From positions 301,655 to 365,654 of the forward strand of contig VCJN01003039.1 of NCBI GenBank assembly GCA_006384855.1: a DNA stretch of 64,000 nt. Direction: 5' to 3'. This DNA comes from Tetraselmis striata. Lineage: Eukaryota > Chlorophyta > Chlorodendrophyceae > Chlorodendrales > Chlorodendraceae. The notes beneath the pieces are model-generated. The model was not told the DNA's origin and made no database searches. It saw only the letters and a program-made list of their open reading frames with translations. Within the stretch, counting starts at the first letter, position 1; each line of letters begins with the position of its first letter. A program made the translations under genes and the position numbers. Positions 45,421 to 56,300 of the stretch are shown in pieces.

Positions 45421-45864
45421 CTAGGTGCGATATATGACTAGAGCGTGCGACCTTCCTGGCGTGCTCATTTCAGGCGTGCGCATTTCAGGCGTGCGCATCT
45501 CACTGACTATCTTTCTGGATGATAGCTTAGATGCATATAAGAAACATTTCATGCCATCTATGATGAGAACGTCAAACAGTTCTAAGTCGTCCTCAGAGAC
45601 AAGCAGACCAGTTTCCTCGCGGAGTTTCCGCACAGCCGTGCCGCGCACAGTAATGTCAGATGCTGTCGACTTTCCGACTGGTATGAAAAGAGTCGATATA
45701 GCATTTGGCTCAGTCGTTAAGATCACTTGACGTTCGACAGAGTGACCTTTACCATAAGTGACCACTACGGCAGCACAAACCTCAGTAGTCGACAGGTCGA
45801 CTGAACTTTCCTCGTTGAGCAGTTGCTCTCGGCTTTTGCCAGCAGAATTCATCGACTCGGACAT
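45421..45864 (-). CDS. Nudix-like domain frame in the gypsy leader
   Basis: A frame that opens inside the 5' LTR and has a better ATG at 45864. It includes AAVVVTYGKGHSVERQVIL, then FIPVGKS, then GTAVRKLREETGLLV and FDVLIIDGMKCFLYAS. The block R-K-L-R-E-E-T-G-L fits the Nudix box half REUxEExGU with Lys in place of the first Glu. A Gly lies upstream at nearly the right distance, with one extra residue in between. The beta-strand pattern before and after it also fits a Nudix fold. Known: Nudix enzymes cleave nucleoside diphosphates linked to other groups. Inference: a captured host domain carried next to gag. Activity is uncertain because box residues are substituted. Confidence 0.55.
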   Translation of the reverse strand: MSESMNSAGKSREQLLNEESSVDLSTTEVCAAVVVTYGKGHSVERQVILTTEPNAISTLFIPVGKSTASDITVRGTAVRKLREETGLLVSEDDLELFDVLIIDGMKCFLYASKLSSRKIVSEMRTPEMRTPEMSTPGRSHALVIYRT

Positions 45865-45930
45865 GTCGAACTGCTCAGTCGAGGTATCGCAGGTTGAGCA
45901 GTGGAAGCTAGAATAAGGAGCGCAACAGTC

Positions 45931-45942
45931 GCTCCGAAACCA
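45931..45942 (-). other. Primer binding site of the gypsy element
   Basis: TGGTTTCGGAGC, one base inside the 5' LTR, resembles the initiator tRNA-Met primer site TGGTATCAGAGC with two differences. Confidence 0.65.
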
Positions 45943-45943
45943 G

Positions 45944-46465
45944 TGCGACAGTCTCGGGTGCCTCACGCAGGTCAAGCAGACAAGGCTGTCGCAAACACAA
46001 AGAAGGCAGCAGAGAGAGAAAGAAACAATGGTTACAACGTTGTTACCACCCGCCGCTATTTATGCGTATGGCTAGCTCACAGCTAGCCACCACCAAGCGG
46101 CACGCGCACTGCTAAGCGCGTCACCGTGGAGAGTCGTGCCTTGAAGTGTCGAACAGGAGGTCGTCGCTTAGAGACCTCCGCACATGTAGTTGACACATCA
46201 GTTTATACACAAGTATACAACTGATGTTCCAGAGGCAGGCACATTATACTTGTGCCCGCTACGGGTACGCACATGCGTATTATCCCGTAACTACTACTGA
46301 ACAGTGTACCGGTACCAGTAGGACTCGTCTCATGATTCATCATCCACCAGTACTCGTATTGTGGCGCGTGACACACGCGCGCACACATACGATACAGCAG
46401 GTACTCGTACATGAATGATGCTACGATCATACAGTACCCGTACAGAGTATGCCATTATTGTCACA
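45944..46465 (-). repeat. 5' LTR of the gypsy element
   Basis: 522 bp, pairs with 39597-40118. The few differences indicate a recent insertion. Confidence 0.92.
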
Positions 46466-46720
46466 GTCTGCGCCACTTCCAAATACAACTAGAATCCGCA
46501 ACGGTGGCCCTACCGGCCCCTCCTACGCGACCTGGCGCTAATCTTGATTCGTCAATCTGACCTTCTATACTCCGCTCGTCGCGATTATTGCATGCCAATA
46601 CCAGACTCATATTTTAAATGTTTTAATTAGTTCATGGGGTTTCCTCCAAGGTTGCGACAAAGTCAAATTTGAGACTTCATTTCAGGCTAAACTAAATTCA
46701 GAACTTATGGCTGAATTTAG
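46466..46720. other. Flank of the gypsy insertion, no gene
   Basis: Begins with the GTCTG duplication. The first ~75 bp may continue the tyrosine-recombinase fossil. The rest is AT-rich with TTCAG/CTGAA motifs. Confidence 0.45.
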
Positions 46721-46819
46721 CTGAATATTGTTCCGGCTTAATTTCAGCCTGGATTCAGTTCAGTCTCTTTGCCTGAAATGAAGTGAATCCAGGCTGAAAT
46801 TAAGCCGGAACAACATTCA
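46721..46819. repeat. Long hairpin with 37-nt arms
   Basis: 46721-46757 (CTGAATATTGTTCCGGCTTA and on) is the reverse complement of 46783-46819 with one mismatch, around a 25-nt loop. A second, partly overlapping inverted pair (GTTCAGTCTCTTTGCCT at 46758 against 46820-46837) can compete with it. The TTCAGCCTGAA vocabulary recurs at 50620-50710. Confidence 0.85.
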
Positions 46820-46837
46820 GGCCAAGAGACTGAACTG

Positions 46838-47524
46838 AATCCATGGCATGAACTCCAGCCTGAAGCTCCGTGCACTTCAGCCTATTGCATCGCAAAATCA
46901 GCGCGCAAGAACAAAACGTGCGCACACTCAGTGCCGACGGGCGATGATGTTAAGGCAAAATGAAGACACCGTCCTCGCAACATTGTTGGCAATATTTATG
47001 TATGGAACCAAATAAAGCACTTTTCGTGAGGATCCCGTACCCTCCCAGCTTTGCCACATGCTACTATTCGTAAAGGATACGTTTGTTACTTGATCAGGCT
47101 GTTGTGTATCCTGGGTAGACAGATATTTTAATAAATTGATACATCGGACGATACAGGTACGTCGGACGATACAGGTGCATAGCGACTATTTGTATTTCAA
47201 TCCCCATCCCCGATGCGCTCCCATGTACGAGTAGCACTTTCTGAGAATCAAATGTATAGCGGTACCGTACTCGCACCACCAATTGCACCGCCTACAACCC
47301 ATACCCCGCGCCAAGCCCGACTGCCAGCTCGCCGCATGAGACAACACAACGCGCTACCCCAGACACAATCACTTCTCCCACAAGGCCGGTGACGGCAACC
47401 GCTTATCTGGGGTGGGGACCCCGTACGAAGCATAGCGAGGGCGGGACGCTTCAATCGGCTGCCTTAGTCCACCTATGACACAATAGGCCCTCCATTTCGG
47501 GGCACCCAACTCTTAGACGACGGA
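46838..47524. other. No gene seen
   Basis: Mixed composition; a GTACGTCGGACGATACAGGT doublet lies near 47145-47175. Nothing else. Confidence 0.5.
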
Positions 47525-49330
47525 GTGGGCGTCAACATGGCGCCGCCCAAGTTAGACGCCTACCTAAATAGCGGGTCGATTATAGTGTGGGTTTCCCGAC
47601 TAGTGCATCCGAAGTCGTTTTCCGTTTTTGCCCCGGCTTTGCAACCGGGACGTTTTCGGGTGGCTATGCGCACAACAAGGAATTCGAGCTGGGGGGGGGG
47701 GGGGGGGGGGGGGGGGGGAGGGGGGGTCCCGTTAAGGGGTTTAAACCTCAACACCCGAAGCCGAGTTGTGGCACGGTCCTTTGTAAGCTCCCGCAGCGGA
47801 GCACCCTCTCGCAGTGGTCAACTCTTGAGGTTGGGTGAGGTGGACGCGCTCGGCACGATGGCCGCGCTGCTCGTCAGACACGTTGTTAACGACGACGACA
47901 ACTACGCCTACCGCGCGCAACAAATTGGCGCGGACGGAGTAGGATGTCCGTGTCGTAGTCGGGACGGCCGCTTGCCGTCCTGCAAGACACTTCAACCCCG
48001 TCCGCGTGTCCTCGCAGCATGGCGTCGTGGCATCGACGGTCGTTACACGTTGTAGTTTTTCTAAGTTACCCGCGTATTTGGTCCGTTACGGGGATGTCGC
48101 CGCTCATGCGTCTGTGTTTTGAGAGGGCTCTCGCCCTAACCGTGCTGCATCAACGTTCACTATATATTGTGGTCACAATGGAGGAACTTGCGCGGCTTGG
48201 CCCGGCGCGTCTTCGACGCCTCCGCCTATTGCAAAGTCGTCGTCACAAGGACCACAATAGTCTGCAACTGCCCGCCAGGGGGCAGCTCTACCATTTGGCA
48301 TGCTCGACGTCTCGTGGTAACCGTAAATACCGCCCTATCCGACTCCGGGTTTGAAACCTCGGCAACCTTCGCTTGTGCAGTAGCGGCGGCTGCCTCGTCA
48401 TGGCCCTCGTCCCGACAACAATGTCATCGATATGGGCCGGTGTAGGCTGTCAAAGCCTCTACGCCGGCCAACCCGTTCCCGACGTCATGACATCCCACCA
48501 GCATTGACGACACAAGCCGCCCGCCGGGCGGGCGGGGGGGGAGGGGGGGCAAGTCCGCCACTTAACGCGACCTATGCGTTTCGTGGCGTCATCGTAGGTA
48601 TGCGGCGTGCGGGGTGGTCGGCAGCTGGCATTGGTGCGGGAGCGGCGGCGGCCTCGCCCATTATGCGATGCGAGACCAACGAACGCCAACAACTTACCGA
48701 GTCGGCGGGTCTTCTGCGACGACCGACGTCGCCGGCATCCGACCGCGACACACATCATAACCGGTATGGCACGTCCACACTGGCCCCCATGTTCCCGCGC
48801 CCCGATGCGCTATGCGTTCGAGGTGCTGGCCCTCGTGCAAGGCGGCGAAACAACCGCCGTTGGTGTTGGCGCAGTAGCCGTACGTACACCGCCGCTGTCG
48901 AGCGGGGTCACGTGTCCACCCCTCGTAACGTACGCCGCCAGTACAAGTGCACGATTACCGTCGCGTCGCGTACAATGTACCGTGCTTCACCTAGCTGTAC
49001 GCGACGCGCTTGCGCGCATGCGCGCGTGCCGCTCGCTCGTACTCGCCCTACCTTTGCCGCCCTGCTGGGCATTCGTCGCCAACTTGCCCGCTTTTGTTGG
49101 CCTACATTTCCGGTTCATGTCGGGCGCCGCCACGGCGCACGGCAATTGCTGCATGCACGAGCCGCTGAGTGACGGCGCTTTGATTTCGCGACGACACGTC
49201 CGGCATATGTCGGGCCGACGTTCGCGCCGTCCACATCTCCCATATGCGTCCGTTCTGCGCCTGCGCCTTGATCGAGGTTCCTAAACCTCTCGGCACGAGA
49301 CTTCTTCAACAACTCAAGTTAGACATTTCC
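47525..49330 (+). other. GC-rich region with unrecognised open frames
   Basis: Frames 47525-48055, 48167-48445 and 48607-49284 are open and partly protein-like (for example DALGTMAALLVRHVVNDDDN and FEVLALVQGGETTAVG). They carry no family I know, overlap other frames and cross a poly-G run at about 47692-47719. Decayed element sequence is the likeliest content. Confidence 0.2.
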
Positions 49331-49983
49331 GCCTTCGTCTGGTCGGCACGTCTTCCGACTTCCCACGCTCGCAGTCATAAACGAACCGCGTGAAAACAAG
49401 CAAAACCTTACTCGATTTCATGTTTGAAATGATCTAAACCTGTGTATGGGATTTCCCAACAATTTAATTGTCCTAGTGCGCCCCTGTATGTTGGTGGTCT
49501 TAAACGGTTAGGTTACCGGCACCATCGGGTTTCAATACGGGCTGCCCCATCGCGCGCGAGTCCCGCGCTCCCGGCCGGGGTGCTACTTAGGACAGCGACC
49601 AAAACCTCGCCTACCATCTTCCAGCTCGCTACCTTCGGCAGCGGCCCCCCGTTTCCGCCTCCACCATGCGGGCTCCCCCCCCCCCCCCCCCCCCCCACCC
49701 CGCCCCCCGCCGCCCCCCTCTTCCACATGGCCAGACCAACAAGTAGTCTTTAACTTATACCGAAGCTTAGCTTCTATGACCTTGGTTGCAGCGCACCCTC
49801 CAAAACGTCGCGCTGATGCATCATTTTATGCAGTGCTCTTTTACCGCTCACAGTGAAAAATGCCGCTTTTCAACAGAAAATTGCAAAACACGATTGCAAG
49901 GGTTCAGCTTCATGGGGTTACGCATGCCTCCAAGCTTTTACGCATGGGTAATATGATAGTAAATGAATAAATGTGCGATAATG
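49331..49983. other. No gene seen
   Basis: A poly-C run lies at about 49677-49698. AT-richer sequence follows to 49980. Confidence 0.5.
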
Positions 49984-50600
49984 CCTTGTGCGTGTATACA
50001 CAGGTCATGGTCAAAACGCCATGTGTATACACATGGCTTTTAGGTGCTCTGTGTATATACCTAGGGCGTAACCTTGTATGCCATGTGTACAAGTGTACAC
50101 ATAGGTATGCCATGTGTACACATAGGTATTAACTTGCATTGACTTGTGTACACACATGTCATTTTGACCATGACATGTGTATACACATGTCACTTGAAAT
50201 CGCCTTGTGTACACACAGGTCAGAGAAAATGACCCAAGTGCGAACATCGCTGCCTTGTTTGTACACATGTCATATGACATATGACCCAAGTACATGTTTT
50301 CACCCAGGCTATTTCACAGATGCCCCATATGCAAACAAGGTGTCGGGTTTTAGGTATCATTGGTGACCCGTGTATACACATGTCGATACCGTACTGACTT
50401 GTGTGTACATGAGTCATGATCACTTTGACCTGTTTGTACACGGGTAGTAAAAAGTGACATGTGTATGACAGGCAAAATAATGACATGTTTGTACACAGGT
50501 CAATTAAAAATATGACCTGTGTACAAACATGTCAAATTGATGATCTGTATATACCCAGGACGACCTGTGCGTACACATGGCATTTTATTTTGTACATGGG
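49984..50600. repeat. Array of ~20-bp palindromes at ~31-bp spacing
   Basis: About 19 variants of the near-palindrome GACNTGTGTATACACANGTC occur. Clear copies start at 50018, 50047, 50080, 50109, 50141, 50172, 50202, 50252, 50365, 50396, 50427, 50482, 50514, 50542 and 50562. Most steps are 28-34 bp. The sequence between the palindromes is not conserved. GCC and GAC starts alternate with GGC and GTC ends, so each unit stays self-complementary. Confidence 0.85.
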
Positions 50601-50619
50601 TCTTAACCAGGGTTGCCCT

Positions 50620-50720
50620 GAAGGGGCTTCAGTTCCGGCCACTTCAAGCTGAAGTCCCGACTTCAACTGAATTCAGTTCAGGCTGAATACCCAGCGAAAA
50701 TGGCCTGAATACCCCCTACC
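50620..50720. repeat. TTCAG/CTGAA-rich hairpin sequence
   Basis: CTTCAAGCTGAAG, CTTCAACTGAATTCAGTTCAG and GCTGAATACC ... GCCTGAATACC resemble the hairpin at 46721-46837 and suggest a shared small repeat family. Confidence 0.5.
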
Positions 50721-51027
50721 TGAAGTCCCTCTAAACGTACGAGTTTTGAGCGTAGCTGCTAGCGGGAGAATCCATTCGCTCTGATATGTCTGAATCCGCA
50801 GAGAAATTGTATTGTAAGCGCCCCAGGTGTCGCACGTGGCTGCATCCGTACCAGGCCCACATATGGGGCATATTGTACATGGTGGTGCTCCAATAGCATA
50901 TTGCGCAGTGTTAAACGGTGTTCTCACTTTCTATAATGCGTCATCATGCACGTGCTGTATTCTTTGGTGGGGCGGTAACGCAGGCTGGCGCCCGCCGCCA
51001 AGGAATACGGAAAACAGCATCACCAAA

Positions 51028-52201
51028 ATGGCCGCGCACGATTACAGCACTACACTCTCCACTCTCAAGTCTACTCAACTCTCAACCCTACGCTCAGCCA
51101 CCCCCCCCCCCCCCTTCACCCCCGAGCTGACTATGGAAGCCGCGCAGGTCGCCTCGGAGGCCGCCTAGCCTTCCGCCGGCGCTGCGGAGGCCGAAGTCGA
51201 CATGCAGGCCGCCGGCAACGACGAAGAGAGCATGCCGCTGCCGCAACCAGGCTAGCGCCCCGGCCCATCCCGCCATACGAACCGCCGTAACGTTGGCGAC
51301 TCGTCGCAGTCCGCTTTGCCCCGGCCCGACAGTGCCAGCGCTGAACCACCGATATAACTTGACGATGACGACGAGCAAGCATCCGAGGAGGAACCATCAC
51401 ACTTGAAACAGCGCACCGATATGCTCGTGAGAAACTTGAAAGCCACTTGGGGCCTCACTAATAAGACGAAACCTGTATGGTCGCTCTTCGTGCCCCAATC
51501 CCCTCCCAACCCTGACAACGAGGAGGACGAGCATAGCATCGTTAACGCCGCCACCCGCGTCACATGTTTCGTCTGCTACGCTGCCAAGTGTGGGCAGCTA
51601 CATCCGATGTACCCGTCTGCTCCACCAGACGGGGACGAGGGAACTGCGGCGCACGACGCCGATGCCGCGTTCTGCCCCCCCTCTCCCCCCCCCCCCCCCC
51701 CCCCGTTCCTAAAGATAAGCTAGGCCGCGAGGCCAAGCACACGTTCAATTACAAGCCCGATAACGGCAACACGTCCCTGAAATACCACGTGGAACATTAT
51801 CATAAGGAAGACCTCCGCAAGGTCCGCCTCACATCCCCGCTTGCCCCTTATCGTCTTTTTGCGTGTCCGCACGCAAGCTCGGCCTAGTAGTGGCGCTGCG
51901 ACTGACATATATGTCATTATGATTTTCGCGGTACATGTGACACATTATTGTCTCGGCGATCCCGACGCCAACAAAACCTCCTCCAGGAGGAGCGCGGCGA
52001 TAGCTTCCTCTAGAGACCCCAGCAATACCACCATCGCCACGAAACACACTGTCAGGTCGCACTTCATGTCGACGAAGAAGCGCCCCCACGACGACAAGCG
52101 AGTGATTTTCTTCTGGCGGCTGCTGTGCTTGCTCATCGTCTTCTACAGGCTGCCATTCAGCATCATCGCCAACCCAATATTCAAGGCTTTCATATGGTTC
52201 C
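51028..52201 (+). pseudogene. hAT transposase, 5' part, interrupted by a retroelement
   Basis: One frame from ATG 51028 runs through EVDMQAAGNDEESMPLPQPG and HLKQRTDMLVRNLKATWGL to VWSLFV, then VTCFVCYAAKC. The paired KYHVEHYH lies in another frame after a poly-C run at about 51688-51705. Together C-x2-C and H-x3-4-H form a BED-type zinc finger. 51841-52201 then reads KRVIFFWRLLCLLIVFYRLP and NPIFKAFIWFL, the conserved hAT block before the catalytic domain. In-frame stops at 51166, 51253 and 51355 and the poly-C frame change show that it was dead or decaying. The gene resumes at 63807 beyond the insertion. Confidence 0.75.
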
Positions 52202-52270
52202 TGCCGTCGCATGCTCGCATTCCCGCGTCGCTGTCACCAGCTCAATGGGCGGCCCATCCCCCCCCCCTGC
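52202..52270 (-). repeat. B2 terminal repeat
   Basis: TGCCGTCGCATGCTCGCATT and on, through CTCAATGGGCGGCCCATCCC and a poly-C run, repeats 53251-53321 apart from a 4-bp GGGG difference. It forms the outer 3' end of the element, next to the target-site duplication. Confidence 0.8.
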
Positions 52271-52284
52271 GCTGATCTCGTCTC

Positions 52285-53248
52285 GAACGCGAACCTAAGT
52301 CACTACAGGCACCTCTCAGACGCCTATAGGGCTTTAGTTCAGACCAGCGTTGCTGGTCTTGCCCGTACTCAGGGGGGTGAATGCCAGTGGCAATGAAGCC
52401 TCTCACCACAGGTCACTGCCACGCCGTGCAGTACTTTATGCAGTGCTGGTCGCGGCTATCAACCGTTCCTACAGTACTTTACGTCGGTACCGGGTCGAAT
52501 GGTGATGACAACCCAGCACCACCAGCAGCGCGCGCGCACGATGCAGCGGGCAGCACGCGTGCGACCGTACGACAAGCACGCAGGCTACCGTGATTACCTT
52601 TGGCCCTCGTTCCTCAAGCCGATCTCCGTCTCTTACACCGTCTCCGTCCCGTACACAGGCTCTTGCCTATGCCTGTCATAGGCAAACACAGGCACACACA
52701 GGCACACACAGGCAAGACAAGGGGGAAGAGGGACCGCTAGAAGGCGGAGGCCCTCTATAAGCACGCGATCGCGGCCATGGCAAGGCAGCCGCACGTCACG
52801 CTAAGTGCTAATAGCACGCGCGCCGTGCGCGCACCGCGCGCCAGACGCATTACGCACTGCCCTTGTCTAATTGTACTCATCAAGTCCTATACTACTACTC
52901 GGCTGCGGCTACAGTGAGTCTTGCGCCTTGTACCAGCAGCAGTACAGTACTTCGTCTTCTGCAGGTAGTCCACCTTAGGGGTCCCTGTTAGAGGTCCCGA
53001 TTAGAGGTGCCATCTGAGTTCCCTTAGAAGTCCCGCCTAGGTGTGCTTGGGCGGGTCTCTGATCTCCGGTATGTATGTCTCCTTGCGCCTCGCTCAGGGC
53101 TATGGCCAGGGTATGGAACCCTAACCAATCAGGTGCCCTGCCTGTGGTCTCAACCGGGTATGGAACCCTAGCTTTAACCCTAGCCGGCCCGGAAGGGCTT
53201 GGCTGTCCCGTTCTTCACGCGCACGCGGATATGACGGATGCTGCGGCA
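52285..53248 (-). repeat. A2 repeat (LTR-like)
   Basis: About 964 bp, the same as 62836-63806 except for about three substitutions, a 3-bp gap and one fewer 10-bp CACACACAGG-type unit. Seventeen unrelated bases separate it from B2. Confidence 0.9.
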
Positions 53249-53250
53249 GC

Positions 53251-53321
53251 TGCCGTCGCATGCTCGCATTCCCGCGTGGGGCGCTGTCACCAGCTCAATG
53301 GGCGGCCCATCCCCCCCCCCC
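53251..53321 (-). repeat. B1 internal repeat
   Basis: Copy of B2 located between the coding part and A2, two bases (GC) from the A2 edge. There is no corresponding copy next to A1. Confidence 0.8.
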
Positions 53322-53371
53322 AGACGGTTGGTCGCCAGAAGGGTGAACGGCCGCTGGGCGCCAATCGACGC

Positions 53372-56300
53372 TCAGTGATGCTGGTCGCCAGCGCACGCCT
53401 CGGTGTGGAAGTGAATTGACGCCACGGAGTGACGCCACTCAGCTCGCAGTTCTCGCTCTCGCAGCTCGTTGTCGCGGAAGACCGCGAGCCACAGGGTTGA
53501 TCGGCGCGTAGTGCGGTTACGCTGCATGTCGCCGGCAATAATGTGGAGCCGCCCACAGTCGCCTAGATGCCGTAGCCACTGCATGCGCGGGGAAGGTCCC
53601 TGCGCGATGTAGAAGATTGGTACTTGCACGAAAAGGATGTCCGCGCATGACGCCATGATTGGCAGCGCCAGATCAAGTAGTTGGAACCACGGGGAGGTCA
53701 CCACTATGAAAGGGGCCTCTAACCGCGGCTGTGTTGTCGTCATCGTCGTCGTCATCATCGTCGTCATCGCCACAGTTGCGGTTACATCGCGAGCGCACTG
53801 GTACACAAAGGATTCCAGCGCGTCCTCGCACATCTCAGTTTGGTACACCGGATTGAAGTCGTTGTTGATCACTGTCGCACCGCACGGCCGCAAGGCCTCA
53901 GCGGTGCTGCCATGTCCCGCCCACGGATCAAAGATTACTCGGCCGCGCCAGCTGATCACGTTGGCTAGCGCAGCGTACTCGCTCACTTGGTTACTGATTG
54001 CTGGTAGATAGTCATTGGCTGCTTGAAGGTTGTTCATCGTTCTTGTCACAGTTGCTGGGTGCCAGGCGCCAGGCATGCCCCAGTTCAGTCTTGCTGCCAC
54101 TGCCGCTCTTGTCGGCTGCAAAGGCGAGGCAGGGTCTTGAATCTCCTCGTCGCTGTCGTCGTTGTCACTGATTGTTGTGGCGGCTAAAGCCACCGATGTC
54201 CACTGTGCCGGCAACGCTGCGTCATCAGCGCTGCACTCCGCACACCGCCATGCCCCCCGCGGCACACGTGCCACAGGTGGCTGATGACACAACTTGTGCC
54301 AGCCTCGTTCACAGTCTTCGCAGATGATGATTGGGTTGCGCTGGGTGCTGACGCGCCCGTCGCACTCCTCGCACGCCATATTTGGGTCTTCAAATCCTGC
54401 CGGCAACACCACGTATGGAACGGCGCACCGCGCCAGCTCCTCAACGCGCACGCGCGCCGTGTCGCCGTCAGCTCCTTGGATGACCACCACTCCGTTGTCG
54501 TTCACCTCGTAAACCTTGTAGACAGCCGGTCGCACTCGTGGATCGAGCGCGTCTTGCTGCCGCTGTTGCACGTAGACGAAGTCGCCGGGGCTGAAGCGTT
54601 GCACTCCGGGCGCCACCAACCCCGCGCGCCTCCTGCGATAGCGCATCACTTCACGATGCTGCGCCGCTTCCACGTTGTGCATCGCCGTCGGCACCATGAG
54701 CGCCAAACGCTCCGCGCGCACTGTCATCAGCTCCCACATGCCCTCCGGGCTGTTGAAGTCCACGGCGCTCTCCTCAAAGAGCGCTCTTGCCTGCGCGGGA
54801 AACACGGGTGCCCTGCCGTACACCAACTCGTATGGGCTGTACCTGGTGCTGGCTTGCTTGCTGCAACGGTAGCCCAGCTCGATGGAAGGCAGAAAAGTGT
54901 CCCACACGACGCGCTTGCCGGGCTGAACCACATAGCGCATCAGTGCTTCCTTGACTGTTTTCACCATCCCTTCCGCCAACCCATTGGGCTGCGGATGATA
55001 GGGCAGCGGCTTCGGATGATCGATGTCATGCTCCACGAGAAGCTCGTGGAACTCGCCGCTGAACTCGGTACCGCCGTCGGTACACACCTCGCCTGGCGCC
55101 GCGAAACGCGCCAGCACTCTCTCTTGAAAGGCTTGTCGTATGTTGGCTGCCTCCTTGGTGCGCAGCGGCACCAACTCCACCCACTTGCTCGCCGCTTCCA
55201 CCATCACCAACACCCAGACATTGCGACTGCGGGTGGCCTCAAAAGGCCCCGCCAAGTCCAAGTGCCAGCGGTAGAACATGCCGAAGTGCGGCAGCGGCTG
55301 CATGTCCAGCGGTGAGGCTGCCTTTGGGCGACCGCTGGTGCCGCCGGGTCGATGTTGCAGCCGATCGCAGTCCGGACACGCCTTCTTGACTCGGGCTACA
55401 TCCTCCACCATCCCTGGCCAGAAATATGAAGCGGCGATAACACTGCGCAGCCGATCCCGCCCCAAATGGCCCATCTTGACATGCACATCCATAATCACGG
55501 TGTCTCGCTCACTGGGTGGCGGTACCTCGCGGTGCGTGCCGTCCTTGTGTAAATACCACAAGATGTTGTTTCTCCATGTATAGCGGGCATAAGGTTGCGG
55601 CATGTTGACGTTGCCCGCCTGCAGCTCCGCCATCGCCTCCGCGTCCATCCACGGATCGCCTCTCCGCGGTCCCGCCGTCAGCTCGCCGGTAACCGCCACC
55701 AAGTCGCCGTTGGCCGTGCCCTCATGGGCGGTGTCCAGCACGCGGCGTCGCGCCCATGCTGACAGCTCCGGCTGCCGGCTGCTCTGAGCCGTTGCGCACC
55801 AAAAGGCTGCCGCATGTCGCACGGTGCCCTCCGGTGAAAACTCACCGCGCCCATCCAGCTCCGTTGGGTCGCCCTCCACGGGCCCCCGACTCAGACAATC
55901 TGCGTTGACGTGGTGAACGCCCTTCCGATAGCGTACCACGAAGTCGTACTCGCTGAGCCTCATCGCCCACCGCGCCAACTTCCCACGAAGCTGAGCGGTG
56001 TTCATCAGCCATTCCAAAGGCCGATGATCTGTCACCACCACAAACTGCCTGCCAAACAGATAGTATCTGAACTTGTCCATGCCATACAACATGGCAAGAC
56101 ACTCACCCTCATAGCTGGCATAGTTTGGCTCCGCGCCTTGGCAGGTGCGGCTCGCAAACTCCACCACGTACTCCTGTCCTTCGTCGTCCTCCTGCGCCAA
56201 CACCGCGCCCAATCCAGCTCCGCTGAAATCGGTGTGCAGGATGAAAGGGCGGCCCCAATCCGGATTTCTCAGCACGGGAGCTGAAACCAGGTCTGCCTTG

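Larger units (their letters stand above)
39597..46465 (-). mobile_element. Ty3/gypsy chromovirus-type LTR element, young
   Basis: The element reads on the minus strand: 5' LTR 46465-45944, primer site, leader with a Nudix-like frame, gag region with a CCHC knuckle, pol, polypurine tract, 3' LTR 40118-39597. It is 6869 bp long. Both LTRs are 522 bp, start TG and end CA, and differ at only about two positions, so insertion was recent. Flanking GTCTG at 39592-39596 and 46466-46470 is the 5-bp target-site duplication. The pol frame looks whole, while the gag part lies in several short frames and seems to have a few breaks. The coding part is clearly AT-richer than the host genes. Confidence 0.92.

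Noticed and set aside
49984-50600. CRISPR-like repeat-spacer array
   Set aside because: Repeats are diverged palindromes with variable short spacers in a eukaryotic, transposon-rich setting, with no cas-like genes.
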